NCBI GenBank assembly: GCA_963777435.1
Contig: CAVZQT010000003.1
Location: forward strand, 248,001 to 312,000
Direction: 5' to 3'
DNA length: 64,000 nt
From: AP-15 sp963777435
GTDB taxonomy: Bacteria; Pseudomonadota; Alphaproteobacteria; ATCC43930; CGMCC-115725
The notes beneath the pieces are model-generated. The model worked only from the letters and a program-made list of their open reading frames with translations, was not told the DNA's origin and did no database searches. Both the position numbers and the translations under genes were made by a program. Shown in pieces: positions 15,766 through 24,537 of the stretch (positions are counted from its first letter, which is position 1; each line of letters begins with the position of its first letter).

Positions 15766-16524
15766 TCAGTTCCTGACCGGAATGCCCGCCGCGGCCAGAT
15801 GTGTTTTGGCTTCGCCGATGCGCCATGTTCCAAAATGAAAGATCGAGGCGGCGAGCACTGCGGTCGCATGCCCGTCGCGAATGCCCTCGACAAGATGATC
15901 GAGCCCGCCCACTCCGCCCGAGGCAATGACCGGCACGCGAACCGCATCGGCGACAGCGCGGGTCAGGGCGATGTCGAAACCCGTCTTTGTGCCGTCGCGG
16001 TCCATCGATGTCAGCAGGATCTCGCCAGCGCCGTAATCGGCGAGCCGCAGGGCCCATTCGATCGCATCGATGCCGGTCGGCCGCCGCCCGCCATGGGTGA
16101 AGACCTCCCACCGGCCCGGGCTGGCGGCCTTGGCGTCGATCGCCGCGACGATGCATTGGCTGCCGAATTTCTGCGCCGCTTCGCGGACCAATTCCGGGCG
16201 CGCCACGGCGGCGGTGTTGATCGACACCTTGTCGGCGCCCGATAGCAGCAGCCGGCGGACGTCCTCGACTGCCCGTACGCCGCCGCCGACCGTGAGCGGC
16301 ATAAAGCACTCCTCGGCGGTGCGGCGGACGACATCGTAGAGCGTGTCGCGGTCCTCGGCGCTGGCGGTGATGTCGAGGAAGCAAAGCTCGTCGGCACCCT
16401 CGCGGTCATAAAAGCGCGCCTGCACCACCGGGTCCCCGGCATCGACGAGGTCGACAAAGTTGACGCCCTTGACGACCCGCCCGTCTTTGACATCGAGACA
16501 AGGGATGACCCGCATCTTCAGCAT
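15766..16524 (-). CDS. hisF: Imidazole glycerol phosphate synthase, cyclase subunit
   Basis: HisF joins HisH to turn PRFAR plus ammonia into imidazole glycerol phosphate and AICAR. The 252-residue TIM barrel begins MRVIPCLDVKDGRVVKG with catalytic Asp11-type residue, has PLTVGGGVRAVEDV, DKVSINTAAVARPELV and a second catalytic Asp in LLTSMDRDGTKTGFD, and ends VPVIASGGVGG. The ATG at 16524 gives MLKMRVIP; the inner ATG (16515) may be the true start. It overlaps hisA by 7 bp, as expected for a coupled operon. Confidence 0.96.
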   Translation of the reverse strand: MLKMRVIPCLDVKDGRVVKGVNFVDLVDAGDPVVQARFYDREGADELCFLDITASAEDRDTLYDVVRRTAEECFMPLTVGGGVRAVEDVRRLLLSGADKVSINTAAVARPELVREAAQKFGSQCIVAAIDAKAASPGRWEVFTHGGRRPTGIDAIEWALRLADYGAGEILLTSMDRDGTKTGFDIALTRAVADAVRVPVIASGGVGGLDHLVEGIRDGHATAVLAASIFHFGTWRIGEAKTHLAAAGIPVRN

Positions 16525-17255
16525 GACGGCATTCCACCGGCGAGCCGCAATGCCGCCCGCGGGTCAAGGCGGCCGTCATAGAGCGCGCGCCCGCAGATAA
16601 CGCCGGCTACACCGTCAGCCTCATATGCTTTCAGTGCGGCGATATCGGCCAGCGAAGTCACACCGCCTGAAGCGATCACCGGGAGCCGAACCCGTCGCGC
16701 GAGCGCCGCCACCGCTTCGGCGTCGATGCCGCCGAGCACGCCGTCGCGGGCAATATCGGTGTAGATGATCGCGGCGACGCCGCAGTCCTCAAACCGCCGC
16801 GCGAGGTCAACGACGGCGATATCGGTTGTCTCGACCCAGCCCTCGACCGCGACGCGGCCTTGGCGCGCATCGACCGCGACCATGATCCTGCCGGGGTGAT
16901 CAGCCGCCGCGGCGCGCACCAAATCCGGGTCGCGCAACGCCGCGGTGCCGAGCACGACGCGATCGATGCCGATCCCGAGCCAGCGCTCGATCGCAGCGCG
17001 GTCGCGGATGCCGCCGCCGAGTTGGATGTGGACATCAACGGCGTGGCGGACCGCAGCAATCGCCTCACCATTGACCGAACGCCCGGCCAAGGCGCCGTTC
17101 AGATCGACGAGGTGCAGCCAGCCAAATCCCGCTTCGGCAAATTGGCGCGCCTGCGCCACGGGGTCGTCATTGAAGACGGTGGCGCTCGCCATCTCGCCGC
17201 GGACAAGGCGGACGCATTTGCCGTCTTTAAGATCGATCGCCGGGTACAGGATCAC
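16518..17255 (-). CDS. hisA: 1-(5-phosphoribosyl)-5-[(5-phosphoribosylamino)methylideneamino]imidazole-4-carboxamide isomerase
   Basis: HisA performs the Amadori rearrangement of ProFAR to PRFAR. The 245-residue TIM barrel starts at a GTG (17255) with MILYPAIDLKDGKCVRL, has QLGGGIRDRAAIERWL, RVVLGTAAL and a catalytic Asp in IYTDIARDGVLGG, and ends with VIASGGVTSLADI. The start overlaps the stop of the upstream acetyltransferase gene by 4 bp. It is homologous to HisF, which follows it. Confidence 0.96.
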   Translation of the reverse strand: MILYPAIDLKDGKCVRLVRGEMASATVFNDDPVAQARQFAEAGFGWLHLVDLNGALAGRSVNGEAIAAVRHAVDVHIQLGGGIRDRAAIERWLGIGIDRVVLGTAALRDPDLVRAAAADHPGRIMVAVDARQGRVAVEGWVETTDIAVVDLARRFEDCGVAAIIYTDIARDGVLGGIDAEAVAALARRVRLPVIASGGVTSLADIAALKAYEADGVAGVICGRALYDGRLDPRAALRLAGGMPSC

Positions 17256-17809
17256 AGGTGTGACGGCCGGTCGTCGAGCAGCTTGTAGTAGTAATGGCCC
17301 GGAACGATGCGGTTTTCGACCCGCGCATATACGGGATGCGTGCCCCAGCGCCGATAGCCGAGGCTTTCATAAAGCCCGATCGCCGCCTTTTGCGTATCGC
17401 GCAAATCGAGGTTCAGTACGGCAAGCCCCAATTCGCGGGCAAGCCGCTCGATCTCCAGCACGATGTCGCGCCCGAGCCCATGTCCGCGCGCCCACGGCGC
17501 CACAAATGCGCTGGTCAACGTCCCGGCAAAGGCCTGCGCCTCGTTGTTGCGCGGCGCGCGGCCCAGCTGGGCCGACCCGGCGACGATGCCGTCGAGACGG
17601 CCGACCACCACCCGCCGCTCCGGAACCAGCAAGACGCCCTTCCAATAGTTTTCGAGAACCTGACGCGGCGGCGGCTTGAGCCAGCCAAATCCGCCGCCCT
17701 CGACAATCGCACTCTCGGTCGCCTCGCACAGGTCATCGAGATCGGTGCCCGAGTATTGGGTCAGCCGTTCGACGTTGATGCGGGGCCGGACGTCCAGCCG
17801 GTCGCTCAT
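17252..17809 (-). CDS. GNAT family N-acetyltransferase inserted in the his cluster
   Basis: The 185-residue protein has an acetyl-CoA-binding GNAT core: VVGRLDGIVAGSAQLG, the strand TSAFVAPWARGHGLGRDIV with the R-G-x-G-x-G/D type loop, and LDLRDTQKAAIGLYESLGYRRWG. Its ATG (17809) overlaps the hisH stop and its stop overlaps the hisA start, both by 4 bp, so it is firmly part of the operon. The substrate is unknown. The conserved N-terminal RLTQYSGTDLDDLCEATESA and the ending VPGHYYYKLLDD may help identify the subfamily. It is not a known histidine-pathway enzyme. Confidence 0.88.
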   Translation of the reverse strand: MSDRLDVRPRINVERLTQYSGTDLDDLCEATESAIVEGGGFGWLKPPPRQVLENYWKGVLLVPERRVVVGRLDGIVAGSAQLGRAPRNNEAQAFAGTLTSAFVAPWARGHGLGRDIVLEIERLARELGLAVLNLDLRDTQKAAIGLYESLGYRRWGTHPVYARVENRIVPGHYYYKLLDDRPSHL

Positions 17810-18447
17810 GGGTTCCATCGCAGAAAGTTGCCGATTAGTTGCAATCCCGCCGCCTGGCTTTTCTCCGGGTGGAATTGCGTTCCGGCGAGATTGTCGTGTC
17901 CGACGACAGCCGCGATTGGCGCGCCGTAGTCGGTCAACGCGACGAGGTCGGCTTCGTTGCTTAGGCGGAAATGAAAGCTGTGCACAAAATAGGCATGAGC
18001 GCCGGCCCCGAGACCGGAGAGAAGCGGGTGCGCCCGCCGCTGGACCAGCTCGTTCCAACCCATATGCGGGATTTTAAGCGTCGGATCCGCGGGTTCGATC
18101 GCAACCACCTCGCCGCCGATCCAGCCGAGGCCACGGGTTGTTTCAAACTCTCGGCCGTACTCGGCCATCAGCTGCATGCCGACGCAGATCCCGAGAAACG
18201 GTCGCCCCCGCTCGATCACCGCTTCGGCCATGGCATTTTCCAGGCCCGGCACGGCGGCCAGACCGCGGCGGCAATCGGCAAAGGCCCCGACCCCCGGCAA
18301 CACCACGCGATCCGCGCCGGCGACGATCTCGGGCACGTTCGTGACTTCGATCTTGGCGGCAATCGCATTTTCCGCGGCGGCGCGCTCAAACGCCTTGGCG
18401 GCCGAGGGCAGATTGCCCGAGCCATAATCGACGATCGCCACGATCAT
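17806..18447 (-). CDS. hisH: Imidazole glycerol phosphate synthase, glutamine amidotransferase subunit
   Basis: HisH hydrolyses glutamine and channels ammonia to HisF. The 213-residue class I amidotransferase has the catalytic Cys in PFLGICVGMQLMAEYG and His/Glu in GTQFHPEKSQAAGLQL, with MIVAIVDYGSGNL at the start. It shares one base with the hisB stop and overlaps the following acetyltransferase gene by 4 bp. Between HisH and its partner HisF lie the acetyltransferase and hisA. Confidence 0.96.
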   Translation of the reverse strand: MIVAIVDYGSGNLPSAAKAFERAAAENAIAAKIEVTNVPEIVAGADRVVLPGVGAFADCRRGLAAVPGLENAMAEAVIERGRPFLGICVGMQLMAEYGREFETTRGLGWIGGEVVAIEPADPTLKIPHMGWNELVQRRAHPLLSGLGAGAHAYFVHSFHFRLSNEADLVALTDYGAPIAAVVGHDNLAGTQFHPEKSQAAGLQLIGNFLRWNP

Positions 18448-19067
18448 CAGAGACTGCCGCCGAGAACTCCCTTGGTCGACGGCACCATGCCGCCGCGCCG
18501 CGGATCGATTTCAACGGCCTGGCGCAACGCCCGCGCCAAGCCCTTGAAGCAGGATTCGACGATATGGTGGTTGTTCTCGCCGTAGAGATTTTCGACGTGC
18601 AATGTAACTCCCGCCGATTGGGCAAAAGCCTGAAACCACTCCTTGAACAGCTCTGTATCCATCTGCCCAAGTTTCGGACGGGTAAACGCGACCTTCCAAA
18701 CGAGATAGGGCCGGTTCGAGGCGTCTAAGCTGACCCGCGTCAAGGTCTCGTCCATCGGGATCATCGCGTGGCCGTAGCGCGCGATCCCGGCACGGTCGCC
18801 AAGCGCTTTCGAGACCGCTTCGCCGACGACATAGCCGGTGTCCTCGGTGGTGTGGTGAAAATCAATGTGCAGATCGCCCGATGCCCGCAATTTCAAGTCG
18901 ATCAGGCTATGCTTGGCGAGTTGCTCGAGCATGTGATCGAGAAAGCCGATCCCGGTCGCGATGTCGCCGGCGCCGGTGCCGTCGAGATCGACCCGGCCGG
19001 TAATCTGCGTCTCCTTGGTATTGCGTTCGACCGTCGCGACCCGCACCTCGCCCTCCTCCGCCCGCAT
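18447..19067 (-). CDS. hisB: Imidazoleglycerol-phosphate dehydratase
   Basis: HisB dehydrates imidazole glycerol phosphate. This is the monofunctional dehydratase form of 206 residues without a phosphatase domain. Metal-binding histidines are seen in GFLDHMLEQLAKHS, DLHIDFHHTTEDTGYVVG and EVKEWFQ-like region ELFKEWFQAFAQSAGVTLH, ending HHIVESCFKGLARALRQA. The ATG at 19067 gives a slightly long N-terminus; a GTG at 19043 (MATVERNTKETQI-type) would be closer to the family. It is the first gene of the minus-strand his cluster and is divergent from hslV. Confidence 0.95.
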   Translation of the reverse strand: MRAEEGEVRVATVERNTKETQITGRVDLDGTGAGDIATGIGFLDHMLEQLAKHSLIDLKLRASGDLHIDFHHTTEDTGYVVGEAVSKALGDRAGIARYGHAMIPMDETLTRVSLDASNRPYLVWKVAFTRPKLGQMDTELFKEWFQAFAQSAGVTLHVENLYGENNHHIVESCFKGLARALRQAVEIDPRRGGMVPSTKGVLGGSL

Positions 19068-19141
19068 CTCGCAGCAGCGATTGTAGCCGGCAGCGCATAT
19101 TTAGCGATTTTGCCGCGATCTTGCCACCATCGGGCAATCAG

Positions 19142-19171
19142 CTTGACCGGGAACCCGCCGCGCCCACATGT
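19142..19171 (+). promoter_or_regulatory. Sigma-32 (heat-shock) type promoter for hslVU
   Basis: CTTGACC (19142-19148) and CCACATGT (19164-19171) are separated by 15 bases. They resemble the RpoH consensus CTTGAAA-N13-15-CCCCATNT, with one mismatch in the -10 element. The site lies 50 bp before the hslV ATG, in line with hslVU being a heat-shock operon in many proteobacteria. Confidence 0.6.
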
Positions 19172-19220
19172 CGAGTTCCGGCCGTCAGCGGCCATCGCGG
19201 CAGGATTATAAGCGCAGCGC

Positions 19221-19775
19221 ATGCAACATCCCGACAGCATCACTTGGCACGGCACTACGATCCTTTGCGTACGCAAGGATCACCACGTCGTGATCGCCGG
19301 CGACGGCCAGGTTACGATGGGCCAGACCGTGGTCAAATCGAACGCCCGCAAATTGCGCCGGCTCGGGGGCGGGAATGTGATTGCGGGTTTCGCCGGCGCC
19401 ACCGCTGACGCGATTACCTTGTTCGAACGGCTTGAAGGTAAGCTCGAGCAATATGCCGGGCAATTGTCGCGGGCCTGTGTCGAGCTCGCCAAGGATTGGC
19501 GCACCGACCGCTATCTGCGCCGGCTTGAAGCGATGATGGCGGTCGCCGACAAAAACGTCTCGCTGATCCTGTCGGGCACCGGCGACGTGCTCGAACCCGA
19601 GGACGGGCTGATCGGTATCGGCTCCGGCGGCAGCTATGCATTGGCTGCGGCGCGCGCGCTGATCGGCGTCGACAGTCTCGACGCCGTCGCGATTGCCGAG
19701 CGCGCGATGGCGATCGCCGCCGGCATCTGCATTTACACCAACGACAAGATCACCCTCGAAAAGTTGGATTACTGA
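19221..19775 (+). CDS. hslV: ATP-dependent protease proteolytic subunit HslV
   Basis: HslV is the threonine protease chamber of the HslUV complex. The 184-residue protein has HGTTILCVRKDHHVVIAGDG, where the active-site Thr (T12) follows a short propeptide, as is usual in alphaproteobacterial HslV; the E. coli enzyme starts with this Thr directly after Met. GQVTMGQTVVKSNARKLRR, GFAGATADAITLFERLE and the end AGICIYTNDKITLEKLDY match the family. It is followed after 6 bp by hslU and preceded by a heat-shock-like promoter. Confidence 0.96.
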   Translation: MQHPDSITWHGTTILCVRKDHHVVIAGDGQVTMGQTVVKSNARKLRRLGGGNVIAGFAGATADAITLFERLEGKLEQYAGQLSRACVELAKDWRTDRYLRRLEAMMAVADKNVSLILSGTGDVLEPEDGLIGIGSGGSYALAAARALIGVDSLDAVAIAERAMAIAAGICIYTNDKITLEKLDY

Positions 19776-19781
19776 CCCCCG

Positions 19782-21107
19782 ATGCCCGCCTTCAGCCCGC
19801 GCGAAATCGTCTCCGAACTCGACCGCTTTATCGTCGGCCAGCACGACGCCAAGCGCGCCGTCGCTATCGCCTTGCGCAACCGCTGGCGCCGCCAGCAGCT
19901 GGCGCCCGAACTGCGCGAGGAGGTGTTGCCAAAAAACATCCTGATGATCGGCCCGACCGGCTGCGGCAAGACCGAGATCGCGCGCCGGCTGGCACGCCTG
20001 GCGCAGGCGCCGTTTGTCAAAATCGAGGCGACCAAGTTTACCGAGGTCGGCTATGTCGGCCGCGATGTCGAGCAGATCGTACGCGATCTCGTCGAGATCG
20101 CGATTGGCATGACCCGCGAGCGGCTGCGCAAAGAGGTCGAGACCAAGGCCGAATTCGCCGCCGAGGAACGCGTCCTCGATGCCTTGGTTGGCTCGAACGC
20201 CAGCGCCGACACCCGCCAGAAATTCCGCAAACAATTGCGCGAGGGGGCGCTCGACGATCGCGAGATCGAAATAACGGTGCAGGAGAGCGCGGCAGGCAAT
20301 CTGCCGACCTTTGAAATTCCTGGCATGCCCGGCGCGCAGATGGGGATGCTCAATCTCGGCGACATCTTCGGCAAGGCGTTCGGCACCCGCACCAAACCGA
20401 AAAAGATGTCGGTCGCCGACAGCTACCGGGTGCTGATGGCCGAGGAAAGCGACAAATTGCTCGACCAGGAAATGGTCGTGCGCGAGGCGATTTCCGCCGT
20501 CGAGCAGAACGGCATCGTCTTTATCGACGAGATTGACAAGATCTGCGGCCGCGGCGAACGCGCCAGTGGGGTCGGTGGGCCGGATGTCAGCCGCGAGGGT
20601 GTGCAACGCGACCTGCTGCCGTTGATCGAGGGCACGACTGTCGCGACCAAACATGGCGCGGTCAAAACCGACCATGTCCTGTTCATCGCATCGGGCGCAT
20701 TTCACCAGGCCAAGCCCTCCGACCTTTTGCCTGAATTGCAGGGCCGCCTGCCGATCCGGGTCGAGCTGAAGGCGCTCGACCGCAGCGATTTCCGCCGCAT
20801 CCTGGTCGAACCCGAGGCAAGCCTGATCAAGCAATATAAGGCGTTGCTCGGGACCGAAGGTGTAGCGCTCGATTTCGACGAAGACGCGATCGACGAACTC
20901 GCCTTGCTGGCCGAGGAGATCAACTCCGCGGTCGAAAATATCGGCGCGCGGCGGCTGCACACGATCCTCGAGCGGCTGCTGGAAGAGATCAGTTTTACCG
21001 CCTCCGATCGACCCGAGGGGACCGAGGTGCGGATCGATCGCGCCTATGTCCGCGACCAAGTCGGCGCACTGGCGCAAAACGCCGATCTGTCGAAATTCAT
21101 CTTGTAG
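19782..21107 (+). CDS. hslU: ATP-dependent protease ATPase subunit HslU
   Basis: HslU unfolds substrates and feeds them to HslV. The 441-residue AAA+ protein has PREIVSELDRFIVGQHDAKRAV (seen as SELDRFIVGQHDAKRAV), Walker A GPTGCGKTEIARRLA, the pore loop TEVGYVGRDVE, the I-domain, Walker B GIVFIDEIDKICGRG, and the family C-terminus GALAQNADLSKFIL that docks into HslV. The length is typical. The stop is followed by about 200 bp without a gene before the methyltransferase gene. Confidence 0.97.
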   Translation: MPAFSPREIVSELDRFIVGQHDAKRAVAIALRNRWRRQQLAPELREEVLPKNILMIGPTGCGKTEIARRLARLAQAPFVKIEATKFTEVGYVGRDVEQIVRDLVEIAIGMTRERLRKEVETKAEFAAEERVLDALVGSNASADTRQKFRKQLREGALDDREIEITVQESAAGNLPTFEIPGMPGAQMGMLNLGDIFGKAFGTRTKPKKMSVADSYRVLMAEESDKLLDQEMVVREAISAVEQNGIVFIDEIDKICGRGERASGVGGPDVSREGVQRDLLPLIEGTTVATKHGAVKTDHVLFIASGAFHQAKPSDLLPELQGRLPIRVELKALDRSDFRRILVEPEASLIKQYKALLGTEGVALDFDEDAIDELALLAEEINSAVENIGARRLHTILERLLEEISFTASDRPEGTEVRIDRAYVRDQVGALAQNADLSKFIL

Positions 21108-21316
21108 CCCGGCCTTTTAAGGGGCTGCGCTCTTAGCTGTCGCCGCGCTGCACGATTTCCGTGTCCCGGCGAAGGCCGAATCCTTCGGGCCGTAGCGCCA
21201 AGTTTCGGCGAATGTAAAAACCGAGAAGCCGTAGCGACAAAAGCGAACAAACGCTCTGCGCAGACAGTAGAGTATCAGTACTGCGGCAAGCGGGGTGCCG
21301 CGCAAGGGGAGAGGAA

Positions 21317-22186
21317 ATGGCGGACGAAGCTGTCGATGCGAACGCCGAGATGCGGCGCTATTGGAATACGGTGGCGGGGCCGCGCTGGGCGGCAGCACCG
21401 GGATCGCGGGAGCGGCGCAACCGTGAAAGCATCGATCTGTTATTGGCGCGCTTGGGTCTCACCGGCGGCGAGAATGTGGTCGAAATCGGCTGCGGCGCCG
21501 GCGCCTTGACCCTGCCGTTGGCGGCCGCAGTCGGCGAGCACGGCCGCGTCGTCGCGGTCGACATCGCCGAGCCGATGCTCGCCGCCACACGGCAGCGGGT
21601 GGAGGAGCGCGGGCTGCGCAATGTGACATTGCAGCTCGGCGACGCGCAGGTCTTTGGGTTCGACCCCGCTGTTTTCGATGTTGTGACCTCGCGGATGGGG
21701 GTGATGTTCTTCGCCGATCCGGCGGCGGCGTTTCGCAACATTGGGACGGCGCTAAAGGCGGGCGGGCGGCTCGTCTTTGCCTGCTGGGGGCCGCTCGCCG
21801 AGAACCGCCATTGGCTGGTCGCTCATGACGTTGTGGTTCGCCATTTGGGGCCGCCAGCGGCGAAACCGCCGCATGAGCCGGGCCCGCTCGCCTTTGCCGA
21901 CCCCGACTACATCGGCCGGTTTCTGGCCGAGGCCGGGTTCGCCGAAATCGCGGTCGACCGCGCTCATCCGACAATTATCGGCGGCAGCCCTGAGGACGAG
22001 GCGCGCCAGGCAATGAGCATGGGACCGACCGCGCGACTGATCGAGGAAAAGAACCCCGACGAAGCGACCCGCGCGATCCTCGCCCACGAGATCGAGGCCG
22101 CGTTCACCGCCGAAGCCGAGCCCGGCACTGGTCAAATCCGCCTGCCCGGCACGATCTTTCTCGTCAGCGCCCGCCGCCCCGCTTGA
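21317..22186 (+). CDS. Class I SAM-dependent methyltransferase (UbiE/COQ5-like)
   Basis: The 289-residue protein has a Rossmann methyltransferase core: AdoMet motif I ENVVEIGCGAGALTLPLA, motif II VVAVDIAEPMLAATR, LQLGDAQVFGFD and post-I ARTSRMGVMFFADP-type region TSRMGVMFFADPAAAF, then GGRLVFACWGPLAENRHW. The N-terminal MRRYWNTVAGPRWAAA is common in small-molecule methyltransferases of soil bacteria. The substrate is unknown. A GGGGAGAGG ribosome site precedes the ATG. It stands between hslU and the beta-propeller genes with no clear operon link. Confidence 0.85.
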   Translation: MADEAVDANAEMRRYWNTVAGPRWAAAPGSRERRNRESIDLLLARLGLTGGENVVEIGCGAGALTLPLAAAVGEHGRVVAVDIAEPMLAATRQRVEERGLRNVTLQLGDAQVFGFDPAVFDVVTSRMGVMFFADPAAAFRNIGTALKAGGRLVFACWGPLAENRHWLVAHDVVVRHLGPPAAKPPHEPGPLAFADPDYIGRFLAEAGFAEIAVDRAHPTIIGGSPEDEARQAMSMGPTARLIEEKNPDEATRAILAHEIEAAFTAEAEPGTGQIRLPGTIFLVSARRPA

Positions 22187-22436
22187 CCGCTCACGCATCC
22201 CAAGCGGCTTGCAGGTGATCGATCTCATCGTCGGTATCGTCCTGAGACCGCCCTGACTTTTCCAAGAATGCGCCTTGTGCGTGAGAAGGCGCTCACCGCG
22301 ATTTTGGGGGCAGGTGTGGAGGAGGCTCAAGCAGCCCCTTAGCGGTGAGATCGGCCGGATTTCGGGGGCGGAGGAGGATTGTTTTGGGTGGGGGGCTTGG
22401 ATAACGTTGCCAACTATCTAGCGGGGAGGGCCTGAT

Positions 22437-23385
22437 ATGACGACGATTGTTGGCCAGGGCGACTATAAATACGAGATCAAAGAGAACTGGGCGAAATTGC
22501 CGGATGGCTGGTCGTTCAAGGAGGTCGCGGCGGTCGGCGTCGACAAGAACGATAATGTCTATTGCTTCAATCGCGGCGAGCATCCGGTCATGGTCTTTGA
22601 CCGTGACGGTAATTTCCTGCGCTCATGGGGCGAAGGGCAGTATCCGCGCGCGCATGGCGTCCATATGGGCCCCGACGATTCGATCTATTTGACCGATGAT
22701 GGCGGGCATTTCGTGCGCAAATGCTCGCTCGACGGCAGGGTATTGCTGGAGCTGGGCATACCCGGCAAGCCAGCGCCTTATCTCAGCGGCGAGCCGTTTA
22801 ACCGCTGCACCCATACCGCCTTGTCGCCAAAGGGCGACATTTATGTCTCGGACGGCTATGGCAATGCCAAGGTCCACAAATATTCGCCCGACGGCAAATT
22901 GCTGATGTCGTGGGGCGAGCCCGGCAGCGATCCCGGCCAGTTCAATCTGGTCCACAATATCTGCGCCGACGCCGATGGCTGGGTCTATGTCGCCGACCGC
23001 GAAAACCACCGGGTGCAAGTATTCGACGGCAACGGCAAATACGAGACCCAATGGAACAATCTGCACCGTCCGTGCGGCCTTTACATGCCGTATGCGCATC
23101 ACCCGGTCTGCTATATCGGCGAGCTCTCGGTCAACCGCCTCAACGCCAATCTCGGGCCGCGAGTCAGCATCGTCGATAATCAGGGCAACCTATTGTCGCG
23201 CATCGGCGATCCGTTTGCCGGGACGGCGCCGACCTCGTTTATCGGGCCGCACGGCCTCACTGTCGATTTCGCGCGGCGATCTCTATGTGGGCGAGGTATG
23301 CTGGACCTTGTGGCCGGGGCTGTTCCCGGGTCAGCCGCATCCCGACAATCTGCGCGCGATCCAGAAATACGAGCGGGTGCACTAA
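22437..23385 (+). pseudogene. NHL/six-bladed beta-propeller protein, first tandem copy, frameshifted
   Basis: This copy is very similar to the intact gene at 23550-24509 over its whole length (GQGDYKYEIKENWAKLPDGW, FDRDGNFLRSWGEGQYPRAH, YVADRENHRVQVFDGNGKYE). It contains NHL-type repeats of the peptidyl-alpha-hydroxyglycine lyase-like group. An extra T in the TTT run at 23267-23269 (the intact copy has one base fewer there) moves translation out of frame: the expected ending DLYVGEVCWT...AIQKYERVH is present in another frame up to the TAA at 23385. As read, translation would continue to 23519 with an unrelated tail. Either a real frameshift or a sequence error. Confidence 0.8.
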
Positions 23386-23410
23386 GTTCGCCGTTACTAT
23401 TGTCCGCTTT

Positions 23411-23488
23411 GGCCGGGCTTGACCCGGCCATCCACGCCTTGAATCGCCGGAACAAAGACGTGGATGCGCGGGTCAAGCCCGCGCACGG
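23411..23488. repeat. Compound palindromic repeat between the two propeller genes
   Basis: CGGGCTTGACCCGGCCATCC (from 23414, arm to 23436) is the inverted copy of 23459-23481 (CGTGGATGCGCGGGTCAAGC...), with two mismatches over 23 bp. Each arm also contains its own palindrome built on GGGTCAAGCCC. The -GCGGGTCAAGCCCGC- form is a common intergenic repeat in Rhizobiales and Rhodospirillales genomes. Confidence 0.8.
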
Positions 23489-23549
23489 GGATTTGTCAAA
23501 AGTGACGAGTAATCAGTAAAAGGTTGCTCGGATTTAAAAGGAGAAAAGA

Positions 23550-24509
23550 ATGGCGACTATCGTGGGCCAGGGCGACTACAAATACGAGATCAAGGAGGAT
23601 TGGGCGAGACTGCCGGACGGTTGGTCGTTCAAGGAAGTCGGCTCGGTCGGGGTCGACAAAAACGACAATGTCTACGTCTTTAACCGCGGCGACCATCCGG
23701 TCATGGTCTTTGACCGCGACGGCAATTTTTTGCGCTCATGGGGCGAGGGGCAGTATCCGCGTGCGCACGGCGTCCATATGGGGCCCGACGATTCGATTTA
23801 CTTGACCGATGACGGCGGCCATTTCGTGCGTAAATGCTCGCTCGACGGCAAGGTGTTGCTCGAACTCGGGGTTCCCGGCGAGCCCAAGCCGTATATGAGC
23901 GGCGAGCCATTCCATCGCTGCACCCACACCGCGCTGTCGCCAAAGGGCGAGATCTACGTCTCGGACGGCTACGGCAATGCCAAGGTCCATAAATATTCGC
24001 CCGACGGCAAATTGCTGATGTCATGGGGCGAGCCCGGCACCGGCGAGGGCGAATTCAACATCGTCCACAATATCTGCACCGACGCCGATGGCTGGGTGTA
24101 TGTCGCCGACCGCGAAAACCATCGCGTCCAAGTATTCGACGGCAACGGCAAATACGAGACGCAGTGGAATAATCTGCACCGGCCGTGTGGGCTTTATATG
24201 GACTACACCCGCCATCCGGTCGCCTATATCGGCGAACTCGGGCCGGTCATGCCGGTCAACCGCAACAGCCCCAATCTCGGGCCGCGCGTGAGCATTGTCG
24301 ACAACCACGGCAAATTGTTGTCGCGCATCGGCGATCCGCATGCCGGCACGGCGCCCACCGCTTTTTTGGGGCCGCACGGGCTCGCGGTCGACTCGCGCGG
24401 CGATCTCTATGTCGGCGAGGTGTCGTGGACGCAATGGCCGCAATTCTATCCGGACAAGCCGCGCCCCGATTACATCCGTTCGTTGCAGAAATACGAACGG
24501 GTACACTGA
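23550..24509 (+). CDS. NHL-repeat beta-propeller protein (peptidyl-alpha-hydroxyglycine lyase-like), intact copy
   Basis: The 319-residue protein consists of about six NHL-type blades, each with a motif such as GVDKNDNVYVFNRGDHPVMVF, HMGPDDSIYLTDDGGHFVRK, KGEIYVSDGYGNAKVHKYSP and DADGWVYVADRENHRVQVFD. The set resembles the lyase domain of peptidylglycine alpha-amidating enzymes, a group also common in soil bacteria with unknown function. There is no signal peptide, so it is probably cytoplasmic. It has a GGAGAAAAG ribosome site. The nearly identical broken copy lies 165 bp upstream, a recent tandem duplication. Confidence 0.8.
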   Translation: MATIVGQGDYKYEIKEDWARLPDGWSFKEVGSVGVDKNDNVYVFNRGDHPVMVFDRDGNFLRSWGEGQYPRAHGVHMGPDDSIYLTDDGGHFVRKCSLDGKVLLELGVPGEPKPYMSGEPFHRCTHTALSPKGEIYVSDGYGNAKVHKYSPDGKLLMSWGEPGTGEGEFNIVHNICTDADGWVYVADRENHRVQVFDGNGKYETQWNNLHRPCGLYMDYTRHPVAYIGELGPVMPVNRNSPNLGPRVSIVDNHGKLLSRIGDPHAGTAPTAFLGPHGLAVDSRGDLYVGEVSWTQWPQFYPDKPRPDYIRSLQKYERVH

Positions 24510-24537
24510 TCGCGAACGTGCGGCATCGGCGGCGGTA

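Noticed and set aside
19206..21077. A 623-codon minus-strand frame opposite hslV and hslU
   Set aside because: It is antisense to two very well conserved genes and its product matches nothing.
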